Shown in pieces: positions 8,187-19,552 of a DNA stretch of 64,000 nucleotides (its first letter is position 1; each line of letters begins with the position of its first letter). Below the pieces are notes generated by a model. The model searched no databases, was not told the origin of the DNA, and worked only from the letters and a program-made list of their open reading frames with translations. Origin of the DNA: Pseudoxanthomonas dokdonensis (lineage in GTDB: Bacteria; Pseudomonadota; Gammaproteobacteria; Xanthomonadales; Xanthomonadaceae); NCBI RefSeq assembly GCF_001431405.1, contig NZ_LDJL01000002.1, positions 248,001 to 312,000 on the forward strand, given 5' to 3'. Position numbers and translations under genes: made by a program.

Positions 8187-9467
8187 ATGCCGCCAATGAT
8201 TCGGGACACCTCCGCGCAAGACCGTCCAGTGACCACCACCGCCCCCGCTCCGCGACTGCGCCGTTGGGCCCTGCCCGCCGGCGGGGCGCTGCTGGTGCTG
8301 TTGCTGATTGCGTTTGCCGCCCGCGGCTGGCTGGCCGGCAGCCAATCAATCGACAGCAGCCGCGTGCGCATCGCCGAGGTCACCCGCGGCGATCTGGTTC
8401 GCGACATCAGCGGCGAAGGCCGGGTGATTGCCGCCAACAGCCCGACCCTGTACGCGATCGCCAGCGGCGTGGTGACCCTGCACGTGGTGGCCGGCGACGT
8501 GGTCAAGAAAGGCCAGCCGCTGGCGGAAATCGACAGCCCGGAACTGCGCAGCAAGCTGGCCCAGGAACAGACCACGCTGGCCAGCATGGAGGCCGAGGCC
8601 AGCCGCGCCAACCTGGATGCCACGTTGACCCGCGCCCAGTCGCGCAAGCTGTTGGACCAGGCCAGGATTGAACAGATCGCCGCCGAGCGCGACCTGCAGC
8701 GTTACCAGACCGGATACGAGGGCGGCGCGGTGCCGCAGATCGATGTCGCCCGCGCCGAGGATGAAGTGAAGAAGGCCCAGATCGGCGTGGCCCAGGCAAA
8801 CCGTGATCTCAGCCTGCAGGGCCAGGGCGCCGGACTGGATGCGCGCAACAAGCGCCTGCTGGCCGATCGGCAGAAGGCGGTGGTGGCCGAGGTCCAGCGC
8901 CAAGTCGACCTGCTGACCATCCGCTCGCCCTTCGACGGCCAGGTCGGCCAGGTCCAGGTCCAGCAGCGCTCCAGCGTGGCGCTCAACGGCCCGGTGCTGA
9001 GCGTGGTCGATCTGTCGGTATTCGAAGTCGAAATAAAGGTGCCGGAGAGCTTTGCCCGCGACCTGGCCATCGGCATGCCGGCGCGCCTGACCAGCGGCAG
9101 CGGCGAACCCTATCCGGGCGAGGTCTCGGCGGTCTCCCCGGAAGTGGTCAACGGCGAAGTCGTCGCCCGCATCCGCTTCAGCGACAAGCAACCGCCCGGC
9201 CTGCGCCAGAACCAGCGACTGAGCGCGCGCGTGCTGCTCGATACCCGCAAGAACGTGCTGATGGTCGAGCGCGGTCCGTTCGTCGACCAGGGCGGCGGTC
9301 GCTACGCCTACGTCATGGATGGCAGCTCGGCGCGGCGCACCCCCATCGAGCTGGGCGCCAGCAGCCTGAGCCAGGTTGAAGTGCTCGGCGGCCTGAAAGA
9401 AGGCGACAAGGTCGTGGTCTCCGGCAGCGATCTGTTCAACGAAGAACCGCAAGTCACCCTGAACTGA
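8187..9467 (+). CDS. HlyD/MacA-type periplasmic adaptor of an ABC exporter
   Basis: About 426 residues (ATG 8187, or ATG 8196 for three residues fewer). A cytoplasmic N-terminus is followed by one membrane anchor (about residues 25-46, WALPAGGALLVLLLIAFAAR). Then come a lipoyl-like half motif (SGVVTLHVVAGDVVKKGQPL), a long coiled-coil hairpin rich in Ala/Glu/Gln (about residues 105-230), the second lipoyl half (LTIRSPFDGQVGQVQVQ) and beta-barrel and membrane-proximal domains ending in LKEGDKVVVSGSDLF. It should bridge the two permeases downstream to an outer-membrane channel; no channel gene is in the window. It is the first gene of the sigma-54 operon, 36 bp before the ATPase gene. Confidence 0.9.
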   Translation: MPPMIRDTSAQDRPVTTTAPAPRLRRWALPAGGALLVLLLIAFAARGWLAGSQSIDSSRVRIAEVTRGDLVRDISGEGRVIAANSPTLYAIASGVVTLHVVAGDVVKKGQPLAEIDSPELRSKLAQEQTTLASMEAEASRANLDATLTRAQSRKLLDQARIEQIAAERDLQRYQTGYEGGAVPQIDVARAEDEVKKAQIGVAQANRDLSLQGQGAGLDARNKRLLADRQKAVVAEVQRQVDLLTIRSPFDGQVGQVQVQQRSSVALNGPVLSVVDLSVFEVEIKVPESFARDLAIGMPARLTSGSGEPYPGEVSAVSPEVVNGEVVARIRFSDKQPPGLRQNQRLSARVLLDTRKNVLMVERGPFVDQGGGRYAYVMDGSSARRTPIELGASSLSQVEVLGGLKEGDKVVVSGSDLFNEEPQVTLN

Positions 9468-9503
9468 TTTCCATCTTTCCCATATCCGACGAAGGAGAAA
9501 ACC

Positions 9504-10232
9504 ATGCTTGAGATGCGCGCCGTTTCCAAGGTCTACCGTACCGAACAGGTGGAGACCCATGCCCTGCGGTCGCTGGACCTGCATGTCCGTGGTGGCGAGT
9601 TCGTCGCGGTCACCGGTCCCTCCGGCTCGGGCAAGACCACCTTCCTCAATATCGCCGGCCTGTTGGAGTCCTTCACCGGCGGCACCTACCTGCTCGATGG
9701 ACAGGATGTCAGTGGCTTGACCGACAACGCCCGCTCCAAGTTGCGCAACCAGAAAATCGGCTTCATCTTCCAGAGCTTCAACCTGATCCCGGACCTCAAC
9801 CTGTTCGATAACGCCGACGTGCCCCTGCGCTATCGCGGCATGCCCGCCGCCGAACGCCGGCAGCGCATCGAGAAGGCGCTCAGCGACGTCGGCCTGGGTT
9901 CGCGGATGAAGCACTACCCGGCCGAATTGTCCGGCGGCCAGCAGCAACGCGCGGCGATCGCGCGGGCGCTGGCCGGCAGCCCGAAATTGCTGCTGGCCGA
10001 CGAACCGACCGGCAACCTGGACAGCCAGATGGCACGCGGGGTGATGGAGCTGCTGGAAGAAATCAATGCCAACGGCACCACCATCGTCATGGTCACCCAC
10101 GACCCGGAGCTGGCCGCGCGCGCGCAACGCAACGTGCACATCGTCGACGGCGCCGCCACCGACCTGACCAGCGAACCGCGATTGATTTCCAGCGTTGGAC
10201 TGGATGTCGATCTGACCCCGGCCCAAGCCTGA
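9504..10232 (+). CDS. MacB/LolD-type ABC transporter ATPase
   Basis: A 242-residue nucleotide-binding protein with Walker A GPSGSGKTT (residues 38-46), Q-loop FQSFNLIPDLN, signature LSGGQQQRAAIARAL, Walker B LLLADEPTGNLDS and H-loop VMVTHD. This is the class that partners FtsX/MacB-fold permeases. AGGAG lies 8 bases before the ATG. The gene sits between the adaptor and two permease genes, 12 bp from the next start, so it should power that complex. Confidence 0.95.
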   Translation: MLEMRAVSKVYRTEQVETHALRSLDLHVRGGEFVAVTGPSGSGKTTFLNIAGLLESFTGGTYLLDGQDVSGLTDNARSKLRNQKIGFIFQSFNLIPDLNLFDNADVPLRYRGMPAAERRQRIEKALSDVGLGSRMKHYPAELSGGQQQRAAIARALAGSPKLLLADEPTGNLDSQMARGVMELLEEINANGTTIVMVTHDPELAARAQRNVHIVDGAATDLTSEPRLISSVGLDVDLTPAQA

Positions 10233-10244
10233 GGTAACGCCGCC

Positions 10245-11546
10245 ATGTTCAGCTATTACCTGCAACTTGCGTTGCGCAGTTTCCGCCGCAACAAGGTGCT
10301 GACCGCGTTGATGGTGCTGGCCATTGCCCTGGGCATCGGTGCCAGCATGACCACGCTGACCGTGTTCTACATCCTGTCCGGGGATCCGTTGCCCGGCAAG
10401 AGCCAGACCCTGTTCTATCCGCAGCTCGAGCCGCAATCGATGGATGGCTACACCGCCGGCGAGGAACCACCGGACCAGTTCACCCGTTTCGATGCCGAGA
10501 AAATGTTGCGCGAGAAGAAGGGCGATCGCCAGGCCTTGATGACCGGCGGGGGCGTGGCCATCGAACCTGACAAACAGGACCTGAGCCCGTTGGTGGTGGA
10601 TGCCCGCTACACCAGCGGTGACTTCTTCCAGATGTTCGAGGTGCCATTTGCTTTTGGCAACGGCTGGAGCGCTGGCGACGACGAGCATCATGCTCGAGTG
10701 GCCGTACTCTCCAAGGAACTCAACGACAAGTTGTTTGGCGGCGCCAACAGCGTGGGCAAGAGCGTGCGCATCGAACAGAATGAGTTCCGGGTGATCGGCG
10801 TACTGCAGGAGTGGCGTCCGACCCCGCGCTTCTACGACCTCAACATGGACCGTTATGGCGATGTCGAGCAGCTCTTCCTGCCTTTCAGTACCGCCATTGA
10901 CCTCAAGATGGGCCGCAATGGCTCGATGGATTGCTGGGGCGACAGTGGCGGCGAGGAAACCAGCCTCAACGCGCCCTGCACCTGGATACAGTACTGGGTC
11001 CAGTTGGATACACCGGAGAAAGCCAGCCAGTACCGGCAGTACCTGGTCAACTATTCCGACGAACAGCGCAAGGCCGGGCGCTACGAGCGTCCGACCAACG
11101 TGCGCCTGCGCAGCGTGATGGAGTGGCTGGACTACAAGCGCGTGGTGCCCAACGACATCAAGCTGCAGACCTGGCTGGCGTTTGGCTTCTTGCTGGTCTG
11201 TCTGGTCAACACGGTCGGCTTGCTGCTGGCCAAGTTCATGCGCCGGGGCGGTGAAATCGGCGTGCGCCGCGCACTCGGTGCGTCCAAGCGATCCATTTTT
11301 GCCCAGGCGCTGGTGGAAGCCGGCATGGTCGGCCTGGCCGGCGGCATCGTGGGCCTGGGTTTGGCGCTGCTGGGTCTGTGGGCAGTGCGACAACAACCGG
11401 CCAGCTATGCCGAACTGGCGCACCTGGATCCGATGATGCTGGCCACGACCTTCGCATTGGCCATTGTTGCCAGCTTGCTCGCCGGTCTGTTGCCCGCCTG
11501 GCGCGCCTGCCAGATCACGCCTGCCATCCAGCTCAAGTCGCAGTAA
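10245..11546 (+). CDS. MacB-like ABC permease (FtsX fold), first subunit
   Basis: A 433-residue permease: TM1 at about 20-42, a MacB-type periplasmic core domain (about 45-305), then three helices near 310-330, 360-385 and 398-420. The FtsX-type motif RRGGEIGVRRALGASKRSIFAQ precedes TM3. It lacks its own ATPase domain, so it must use the ATPase encoded just upstream. With the next gene it probably forms a heterodimer. The long opposite-strand frame covering this gene is a shadow. Confidence 0.9.
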   Translation: MFSYYLQLALRSFRRNKVLTALMVLAIALGIGASMTTLTVFYILSGDPLPGKSQTLFYPQLEPQSMDGYTAGEEPPDQFTRFDAEKMLREKKGDRQALMTGGGVAIEPDKQDLSPLVVDARYTSGDFFQMFEVPFAFGNGWSAGDDEHHARVAVLSKELNDKLFGGANSVGKSVRIEQNEFRVIGVLQEWRPTPRFYDLNMDRYGDVEQLFLPFSTAIDLKMGRNGSMDCWGDSGGEETSLNAPCTWIQYWVQLDTPEKASQYRQYLVNYSDEQRKAGRYERPTNVRLRSVMEWLDYKRVVPNDIKLQTWLAFGFLLVCLVNTVGLLLAKFMRRGGEIGVRRALGASKRSIFAQALVEAGMVGLAGGIVGLGLALLGLWAVRQQPASYAELAHLDPMMLATTFALAIVASLLAGLLPAWRACQITPAIQLKSQ

Positions 11547-11560
11547 TCGGGAGAACCCTC

Positions 11561-12787
11561 ATGGAAATCCGTCCCATCCTCTCAACGCTGCGCCGGCACA
11601 AAACCGCCGCCAGCCTCATCGTCATCGAGATCGCACTGAGCTGCGCGATCATCTGCAACGCGTTGTTCCTGATCGGCAGTCGCCTGGAACGAATGGAACG
11701 TCCCAGCGGCACGGCCGAGAATGAAATCGTTCGCATCCAGCTCACGGGCATAGGCACAGACAGCGACGCAGATGCCCTGACCCGCACCGACCTGGCCGAG
11801 CTGCGCGGAATCCCCGGGGTGAAGGCGGCAACGGTGTTGAACCAGGTACCGTTCGGCAACAGCTCCTGGAACAGCAGTGTCAATCTCAGCCAGGAGCAGA
11901 CGCATCCGACATTGCATGCCACCACCTACATGGCGGAGGAGCAGTTCATCGACACGCTGGGGTTGAAGCTGATTGCAGGACGCAACTTCACCGCCGACGA
12001 GTATGTCACCTGGGCCGCACTCAACCAGTCGGTAGGCGTGCCGGACATCCCCAGTGCGATCATCACTCGCAGCATGGCCGAGAAGCTGTTTCCCGGTGAG
12101 AGCGCGGTAGGCAAGGCGTTCTACAGTTGGGGCGACAACCCAATCAAGATTGTCGGCATTGTCGATACGCTGGTGCGCCCCAATGAACCGGGTGGTCCGC
12201 AGACCTATGGCTACAGCATGATCTTCCCGATCAGGGCGCCCTACACCCTGGGCGGCAACTATCTGCTGCGCACCAATGCCGACCGCCGCAACGATGTGAT
12301 GAAAGCCGCCGTCGCGGTACTCGAGAAGAACAGCCCCAATCGCATCATCCTGAAACAGGACACGCTTCAGGAGCTGCGCGCTGCCTTTTACCGACAGGAC
12401 AAGTCGATGGCGGTGCTGTTGGTAGCCGTCTGCGTGGCGCTGCTGGTGGTGACCGCGCTGGGCATCGTCGGCCTGGCCAGTTTCTGGGTCCAGCAGCGTA
12501 CCAAGCAGATTGGCGTGCGACGGGCGCTGGGCGCGACCCGTGGCCAGATCCTGCGCTACTTCCAGACCGAGAATTTCCTGCTGGCAACGCTGGGCATCAT
12601 CCTCGGCATGGCCCTGGCCTATGCGATCAACCAGTTGCTGATGGGCAAGTACGAGCTGCCGCGTCTGCCGCTGCACTATCTGCCCATTGGCGCGATCGCG
12701 CTGTGGCTGCTGGGTCAGCTGGCGGTGTTCGGCCCGGCGCGCAGGGCCGCGGCGGTGCCGCCAGCGGTGGCCACGCGCAGCGCATAA
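11561..12787 (+). CDS. MacB-like ABC permease (FtsX fold), second subunit
   Basis: A 408-residue paralogue of the preceding permease with the same plan: TM1 near residues 15-38, a periplasmic domain to about 280, and three C-terminal helices, with RTKQIGVRRALGATRGQILRYF before TM3. I chose the ATG at 11561 (GGGAGAA upstream, 14 bp after the previous stop); the frame is open further upstream, but that part overlaps the previous gene. Adaptor, ATPase and two distinct half-permeases together make a complete inner-membrane efflux unit. The cargo is unknown; MacB-type systems move peptides, lipids or drugs from the periplasm. Confidence 0.9.
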   Translation: MEIRPILSTLRRHKTAASLIVIEIALSCAIICNALFLIGSRLERMERPSGTAENEIVRIQLTGIGTDSDADALTRTDLAELRGIPGVKAATVLNQVPFGNSSWNSSVNLSQEQTHPTLHATTYMAEEQFIDTLGLKLIAGRNFTADEYVTWAALNQSVGVPDIPSAIITRSMAEKLFPGESAVGKAFYSWGDNPIKIVGIVDTLVRPNEPGGPQTYGYSMIFPIRAPYTLGGNYLLRTNADRRNDVMKAAVAVLEKNSPNRIILKQDTLQELRAAFYRQDKSMAVLLVAVCVALLVVTALGIVGLASFWVQQRTKQIGVRRALGATRGQILRYFQTENFLLATLGIILGMALAYAINQLLMGKYELPRLPLHYLPIGAIALWLLGQLAVFGPARRAAAVPPAVATRSA

Positions 12788-12797
12788 GCCATGAAAT

Positions 12798-12824
12798 GCC
12801 GGCGCCATGGCTAATGGCGTCGGC
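12798..12824 (+). terminator. Hairpin after the permease genes
   Basis: An 11-bp imperfect stem (GCCGGCGCCAT with ATGGCGTCGGC) lies 10 bp beyond the stop of the second permease. There is no T tract, so it may attenuate or protect the transporter mRNA rather than fully terminate. The regulator pair begins 120 bp later and may be partly uncoupled from the transporter genes. Confidence 0.4.
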
Positions 12825-12945
12825 GGATGGATAAGGTCCGGTCAGCGGCCAGACACATCCGGCCAGGCCGTGGCCGATGGCCGCCGGTGGTTGACGGCGG
12901 CCGCGTTCTCCGATTCCCTACCCTTCTCACCTTCGCCGCTCTGCC

Positions 12946-14279
<1,334 letters not shown>

Positions 14280-14283
<4 letters not shown>

Positions 14284-15608
14284 TCCGTCGCTCGCTCGCC
14301 GGTCGCTTGCTCTGGTGGTGCCTGCCGATGCTGGCGGCGGCGATCGCCGTGCCGTTGCTGCTGGACAGGTGGCTGGACTCGCCACTGCTGGTATTCGCCA
14401 TCTCTGCGATGCTGGTGCTGCCGCTGACAGCCTGGGTGATACGGCATGCCTTGCAGCCGGTGAACTCGCTGTTCCGGGCGCTGTCCGGCAGCGTCAACAG
14501 CTATCGCGACGGCGAATACAACACCAGCATCCACTGGCGCGGCAGCGACGAACTGGCTGATCTGATCCATTCGCACGGCGAACTGGCGCAGGTGCTGCGC
14601 CAGCAGCGCCAGAATCTGGTCCAGCGCGAACTACTGCTCGATACCATGGTCCAGCACACGCCGGTGGCCATGGTGCTGCTGGCGCCGGGAGTGGATCAGC
14701 TGCGGCGGGTGGTGTTTGCCAACGTCGCCGCGCGCAAGCTGCTGCATGGCGGCTGGAAGCTGGAAGGACAGGACTTCGACCAGTTGCTGCTGCAGGCACC
14801 GGCGGAAATGCGGGAAGCCATGGGCCGCGGCGGCGACAGCCTGTTCGCGGTCACCCAGGAGGATGATCACGATGAGGAGCAGGTTTACCACCTTGCCCGT
14901 CGCCATTTCCGTCTCAATGGCAAGCCGCATGAATTGCTGTTGCTGCGTCTGCTGACCAGCGAGCTGCGTCGCCAGGAAGTCAGCACCTGGAAGAAAGTCA
15001 TTCGCGTCATCAGCCACGAACTCAACAATTCGCTGGCGCCGGTGGCATCGCTGGCGCACTCCGGCGCCGAGCTGGTGCGCCGTGGCGACAGCCGCCGGCT
15101 GGAAGAAATCTTTGCCACCATCGAAGAGCGCGCCCGCCATCTGGAAGGCTTCATCCGCGGCTACGCCCGTTTTGCCAAGTTGCCGCAGCCACAGCTGCAG
15201 ACGGTCAACTGGGCGGTTTTCCTGGCCGGGCTGGCGCGGCATATTCCATTCCGGCTGACCCTGCACGACCAGGACCTGAGCAGCCGCATCGACCAGACCC
15301 AGTTGGAACAGGCGCTGCTCAACCTGCTTAAGAACGCACACGAGGCCAGCGAGCGCGATGATGATGTGGAAATCCACGTGCTGCCGCTGCCGGAATGGAT
15401 CCGCATCGAGGTGCTTGATCGCGGCAGTGGCATGAACGATGCGGTGCTGCAGAATGCGCTGGTGCCGTTCTATTCGACCAAACGCAACGGCACCGGCCTG
15501 GGCCTGGCGCTGACCCGCGAAATCGTCGAAGCCCACGGCGGTCGCCTGTCATTGCACAACCGCCAGGGCGGCGGCTTGTGCGTGGCGATTCAATTGCCAA
15601 GTAATTGA
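14280..15608 (+). CDS. Membrane sensor histidine kinase (NtrY-like), partner of the NtrC regulator
   Basis: 442 residues. Two close membrane helices (about 8-28 and 34-55) leave almost no periplasmic loop, so the signal is probably sensed in or at the membrane. A linker and PAS-like region (about 118-225) is followed by the H-box VISHELNNSLAPVASL with H246, then an HATPase domain with N-box LEQALLNLLKNAHEAS, G1 LDRGSGM and G2 NGTGLGLAL. The start is the ATG at 14280, overlapping the regulator stop. The HELNNSLAP form of the H-box is typical of kinases paired with NtrC-type regulators. With no sensor domain outside the membrane, cell-envelope state or the exporter itself are candidate inputs (inference). 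Confidence 0.93.
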
Positions 15609-15641
15609 GACGACAGGACTACCTTGACCTGCCGCGTGCCT

Positions 15642-15729
15642 GTAGAGCGGAGCTTGCTCCGCTGGAAAATGCAACGCCCGGAAGATCATGTACGTTATGC
15701 GATTAGAAGCGGAGCAAGCTCCGCTCTAC
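15642..15729. repeat. Inverted pair of GTAG-type (SMAG-like) REP palindromes
   Basis: Unit 1 is GTAGAGCGGAGCTTGCTCCG plus CT at 15642-15663; unit 2 is its inverse ending in CTCTAC at 15708-15729. Each folds into a hairpin (AGCGGAGC-AAGCTCCGCT), and the pair can also form one long stem-loop over 44 bp of spacer. The pair sits in the 125-bp gap between the convergent kinase and glmU genes, 4 bp from the glmU stop, where it can serve as a bidirectional terminator. The same unit recurs at 23475-23560. GTAG-headed REPs of this kind are described in Stenotrophomonas maltophilia. Confidence 0.85.
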
Positions 15730-15733
15730 GGGG

Positions 15734-17098
15734 CTATTTCTTCTGCGGGCGATGCCAGCCTTCGATGACGTCCTGACGGGCACGGGCGACGGTCAGTTTG
15801 CCGGCCGGCGCGTTCTTGGTGATGACGGATCCGGCGGCGATGGTGGCCTCCTTGCCCAAGGTCACCGGTGCCACCAGCGCCGAGTTTGAGCCGACGAATA
15901 CGCCATCCTCGATGACGGTACCGAACTTGTTGACCCCGTCGTAGTTGCAGGTGATGGTGCCAGCGCCGATGTTGACCGCGCTGCCGATGTCGGCATCACC
16001 CAGATAGCTCAGGTGGTTGGCCTTGCTGCCGACCCCCATCGTGGTCTTCTTGATCTCGACGAAATTGCCGACGTGCACGCCATCGGCCAGCACCGTGCCC
16101 GGACGCAGCCGCGCGAACGGCCCGATGGTGGCCGCGCCTTCGCTGCGCACGCCTTCCAGATCGCAATGCGCGCGCACCCGCGTGCCGGGCCCCAGGCGTA
16201 CGTCCTTGAGCCGGGTGAAAGGACCGACGTGCACGCCATCGGCCAGTTCCACATCGCCTTCAATCACCACGTTGGCATCGATTTCGACATCCTGGCCGAC
16301 GCGGATGCGTCCACGCAGATCGAAGCGCGATGGGTCCAGCAGGCGCGCGCCCTGCAGGCACAGCTCGCGCGCCGCGCGCAGCTGGTAGGCGCGTTCGAGC
16401 TGTGACAGCTGCCAGGGATCATTGGCCCCTTCGGCTTCGATCGGGTCTTCGACCCGGACCATCTCGGCCGGCGTGTACTCGCTGGCGGCGGACGCAAACA
16501 CATCGGTCAGGTAGTACTCGCCCTGCGCGTTCTCGTTGGACAACTGCGACAACCAGCCCTTCAGCGCGGTGGCGTCGGCGGCGATGATGCCGGTGTTGAC
16601 GGTGCGGATGCGGCGCTGCTCCTCGTTGGCGTCTTTCTGCTCGATAATCGCGGCCACATGGCCCTCGGCATCGCGCAGCACCCGGCCGTAGCCATTGGGG
16701 TCCTCCGGCTCTGCCACCAGCACCGCCAGCCGCCCTTCGCTTTTCAGCAGGCGGCGCAGGGTATCGGCACGACTGAGAGGCACGTCACCGTAGAGCACCA
16801 GTACGCGCGCTTCATCCGGCACCTGCGGCATTGCCTGTGCGACCGCATGGCCGGTACCCAGTTGCCGGCTCTGTTCAGCCCACTGCAGGTCACCTTGCGC
16901 GGCAAACGCCGCCTGCACCTGCTCGCCGCCATGCCCGTACACCACGTGGATGGCCGCCGGCGCCAGCTCGCGCGCGACGGCGATGACATGGCCCAGCATC
17001 GGCTGGCCGGCAATCGGCTGCAGCACCTTGGGCAAAGCGGATTTCATCCGCTTGCCTTCACCGGCGGCGAGAATGATGACGTGGAGTGGACTGGTCAT
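15734..17098 (-). CDS. glmU: Bifunctional GlcNAc-1-P uridylyltransferase / GlcN-1-P acetyltransferase
   Basis: 454 residues, standard GlmU length. The N-terminal pyrophosphorylase domain begins [22 protein letters not shown] and has VLYGDVPL and YGRVLRD; from about residue 250 comes the left-handed beta-helix acetyltransferase with hexapeptide repeats and [26 protein letters not shown]. It makes UDP-GlcNAc for peptidoglycan and LPS. ATG 17098 has AAGGAG 6 bases upstream; the longer open frame to 17299 overlaps the divergent gene. It lies next to the atp cluster, with a glycosylation module between. Confidence 0.98.
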   Translation of the reverse strand: MTSPLHVIILAAGEGKRMKSALPKVLQPIAGQPMLGHVIAVARELAPAAIHVVYGHGGEQVQAAFAAQGDLQWAEQSRQLGTGHAVAQAMPQVPDEARVLVLYGDVPLSRADTLRRLLKSEGRLAVLVAEPEDPNGYGRVLRDAEGHVAAIIEQKDANEEQRRIRTVNTGIIAADATALKGWLSQLSNENAQGEYYLTDVFASAASEYTPAEMVRVEDPIEAEGANDPWQLSQLERAYQLRAARELCLQGARLLDPSRFDLRGRIRVGQDVEIDANVVIEGDVELADGVHVGPFTRLKDVRLGPGTRVRAHCDLEGVRSEGAATIGPFARLRPGTVLADGVHVGNFVEIKKTTMGVGSKANHLSYLGDADIGSAVNIGAGTITCNYDGVNKFGTVIEDGVFVGSNSALVAPVTLGKEATIAAGSVITKNAPAGKLTVARARQDVIEGWHRPQKK

Positions 17099-17156
17099 GA
17101 GGGCTCCTTGCATGCAGCTGGTAGGATATTTGAAATAACGTCTGAAACGGCAATCC

Positions 17157-19172
17157 ATGGACAAACCTAATGCATTGACGTCACTGTCGATGGCGCTGCT
17201 GTGGTCGGGCGTACTGGCAACGCTGGTCGGCCTGGGGCTATACCACGCTTCGCTGCAATGGCATTCCGGTCGCATGCTGGAAATGCTGGTGATAGGCATA
17301 TTGTTCGCGGGCGCGGGGATGCTGGCCGTGCGCTTGCTTCACTGGCAAGCCGCCACCTGCGTGGCCTTGCTCTTCCTTGTCGTACTTGTGCTTTTTTCTG
17401 GCTTGCCCGCTGCAGGGGCGTGCCTGCTGTTCGCACTGGCTGCTATCGCCCTGGGCGTACGCCTGGTCGCCGACGAAAACCCGGCGCTGCAGGGCCTGCT
17501 GGGCTGTGCGGTGATCGTCGCCGTGCTGGGCTGGAGCTTGCCGCTACCCATCCATCACCCCTGGGTCTATGCCGGCGCCTGCCTGTTGCTGATAGCCAGC
17601 AACATCACCGGACTGCGCCGCAGCCTGGGCGCGGTACCGCGGCAGTGGACGGCGGTGGTCAGCCCACATCCGCGACTGGCGCTGTTCGCAGTGCTGCTGC
17701 TTGGCCTGGCCAGCACCGCTTGCTGGTTGCCAACGGCCCAGTACGACGACCTGGCTTATCACCTGAGCCTGCCCTGGCAGCTGCAGGACAACGCCGTGTA
17801 CCGGCTCGACCCGACTTACCAGGTGTGGGCGCTGGCACCGTGGGCAGCGGATGTGGTCCAGGCCATCCCGCAGGTCATCGCTCGCGCCGAAGCCCGCGGT
17901 GCGGTCAACCTGTTGTGGCTGCTGGCCACAGTTGCGGGTATCTGGCGGCTGGCGGCGCAACTGCAGCTGCCGTTTGCCGGGCGGTGGTTGTCGGTGGCGA
18001 TGTTTGCCAGTATTCCGCTGACCGGGGCGCTGCTGGCCGGCATGCAGACCGAACTGCCGACCGTAGCTGCATTGACCTGGCTGAGCGCCTGGGTGCTGGC
18101 ACCCAGGCACGGTGGGTTGCGCTGGTGGCTGGTCCTGACGCTGCTGGCCGGCCTGCTGATGGCATTCAAGCTGCTGGCCGGCGTGATGGCAGCAGTACTG
18201 GTGCTGGTCGCCCTGCTCCGCCACCGCTGGCCCTCGCCGGCGGGCATCTTGGCGATATTGCTGATTGGCGTGCTGGTGGCAGGGTCCAGCTATCTGTATG
18301 CCTACCAGGTTTCGGGCAATCCGGTATTGCCGCTGTTCAACCAGATTTTCCATTCGCCTTATTTCGGCCAGACCGCGTTTATCGATGCGCGCTGGCTGGC
18401 CGGCTTCAATCCACGGCTGCCGTGGGACATGACATTTTTCACTGGGCGTTACGTGGAGGCCCATGACGGTGCCGCCGGCTTCATGATGGTGGCGCTGGCC
18501 GGTGCCTGGGTGCTGGGACTGTTCGCCAGGCAGACGTGGCTGCTGGCCCTGATCGCCACATGCCTGCTGGCGCTGCCACTGAGCCAGCTGCAGTATCTGC
18601 GCTATGCCTACCCGGGCCTGGTACTGCTTTGCCCTGTGATGGTGGCGATGGCAGGCAACATCGATCGCCGCCGCGGTGCCGGCCTGGTCATCGCGGTATG
18701 CCTGTTGAATTTCGCTTTCCTGGCCAATGGCCACTGGATGCTGCGCAACGGCGGGGTCAAGCTGGCGATCCTGAACGCCGGCAACGATGAGCCGTTCCTG
18801 AAAAAGTACGCACCCGAGCGGCTGTTGGCCGCGCAAATCCGCCAGCGCGGCACAGGCGAGGACAACATCCTGCTGCTGCATCCACAGCGGCCGTTCTTTG
18901 CCGAGTTTGGCGACCGCGGCCGCTCGGTTGCCTGGTACTCGCCAAGCCTGCAGGCTGCCGGTGAACGCGCCAATGCCGATGCCAGCGGCGATGGCTGGGT
19001 GCGATTGCTGCGCCAGCAGCGCATCAGCGGGGTCATCCTGGTACCGGCATTGCTGCAGCCAGGCCAGACCGCGGCCTTGAAGACGCTTGACGCGGTGCCG
19101 GCGGCCAGCATCGGCGATGCGCAGTGGTGGCGCTTGCCAGCCGCGCAGTCACCGATGGAAAGCATGCGATGA
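17157..19172 (+). CDS. Polytopic GT-C-type glycosyltransferase-like membrane protein
   Basis: 671 residues with about 12-13 hydrophobic helices between residues 10 and 510 and a soluble C-terminal part (about 530-671). The sequence [14 protein letters not shown] (near residue 197), after TM helices, resembles the acidic first periplasmic loop of GT-C enzymes that use polyprenyl-phosphate sugars. I do not recognise a specific family. It overlaps gtrA by 4 bp and is followed by a GtrB-like transferase, so it most likely transfers a sugar flipped by that pair onto an envelope acceptor. Start ATG 17157 is 58 bp from the divergent glmU start. Confidence 0.7.
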   Translation: MDKPNALTSLSMALLWSGVLATLVGLGLYHASLQWHSGRMLEMLVIGILFAGAGMLAVRLLHWQAATCVALLFLVVLVLFSGLPAAGACLLFALAAIALGVRLVADENPALQGLLGCAVIVAVLGWSLPLPIHHPWVYAGACLLLIASNITGLRRSLGAVPRQWTAVVSPHPRLALFAVLLLGLASTACWLPTAQYDDLAYHLSLPWQLQDNAVYRLDPTYQVWALAPWAADVVQAIPQVIARAEARGAVNLLWLLATVAGIWRLAAQLQLPFAGRWLSVAMFASIPLTGALLAGMQTELPTVAALTWLSAWVLAPRHGGLRWWLVLTLLAGLLMAFKLLAGVMAAVLVLVALLRHRWPSPAGILAILLIGVLVAGSSYLYAYQVSGNPVLPLFNQIFHSPYFGQTAFIDARWLAGFNPRLPWDMTFFTGRYVEAHDGAAGFMMVALAGAWVLGLFARQTWLLALIATCLLALPLSQLQYLRYAYPGLVLLCPVMVAMAGNIDRRRGAGLVIAVCLLNFAFLANGHWMLRNGGVKLAILNAGNDEPFLKKYAPERLLAAQIRQRGTGEDNILLLHPQRPFFAEFGDRGRSVAWYSPSLQAAGERANADASGDGWVRLLRQQRISGVILVPALLQPGQTAALKTLDAVPAASIGDAQWWRLPAAQSPMESMR

Positions 19173-19549
19173 CCCTTGTGCGTCAAGGCACGCTGTTCGT
19201 GCTGATGGGGCTGGTCCAGCTAGCGCTGGATACGCTGGTGACCGTATTGCTGAGCCGGGCGGGAATGCCGTTGGCCGCCGCCAATGTGGCCGGCCGGGTC
19301 AGCGGCGCCGCGTTGGGCTTCTGGTTGAATGGCCGGGTGACCTTCGCTCGTGCCGACAGCGTGCTGGGTCGCCGCCAGGCGCTGCGCTTCCTGATCGTGT
19401 GGTTGGCGCTGACGCTGGTAAGTACCGCGTTGGTGGCCGGCATCGGCCAGCATGCGACACTGCGTACCGCCTGGCTGGCCAAGCCGGTCGTTGAAGTGAT
19501 GCTGGCCGGCATCAGTTTCTTCATTTCACGTCACTGGATTTATCGCTGA
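19169..19549 (+). CDS. GtrA-family membrane protein (putative polyprenyl-phosphate sugar flippase)
   Basis: 126 residues, four hydrophobic helices, with the family block FWLNGRVTFARADSVLGRRQ between TM2 and TM3 and an end at FFISRHWIYR. GtrA proteins are thought to flip undecaprenyl-phosphate-linked sugars. The ATG at 19169 overlaps the previous stop (ATGA), implying coupled translation; the next gene starts 3 bp after its stop. Confidence 0.85.
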   Translation: MTLVRQGTLFVLMGLVQLALDTLVTVLLSRAGMPLAAANVAGRVSGAALGFWLNGRVTFARADSVLGRRQALRFLIVWLALTLVSTALVAGIGQHATLRTAWLAKPVVEVMLAGISFFISRHWIYR

Positions 19550-19552
19550 ACG

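Noticed and set aside
8346-11423. A 1025-codon minus-strand frame across the exporter genes
   Set aside because: It covers three recognised genes (adaptor, ATPase, permease) in antisense and has no family features.
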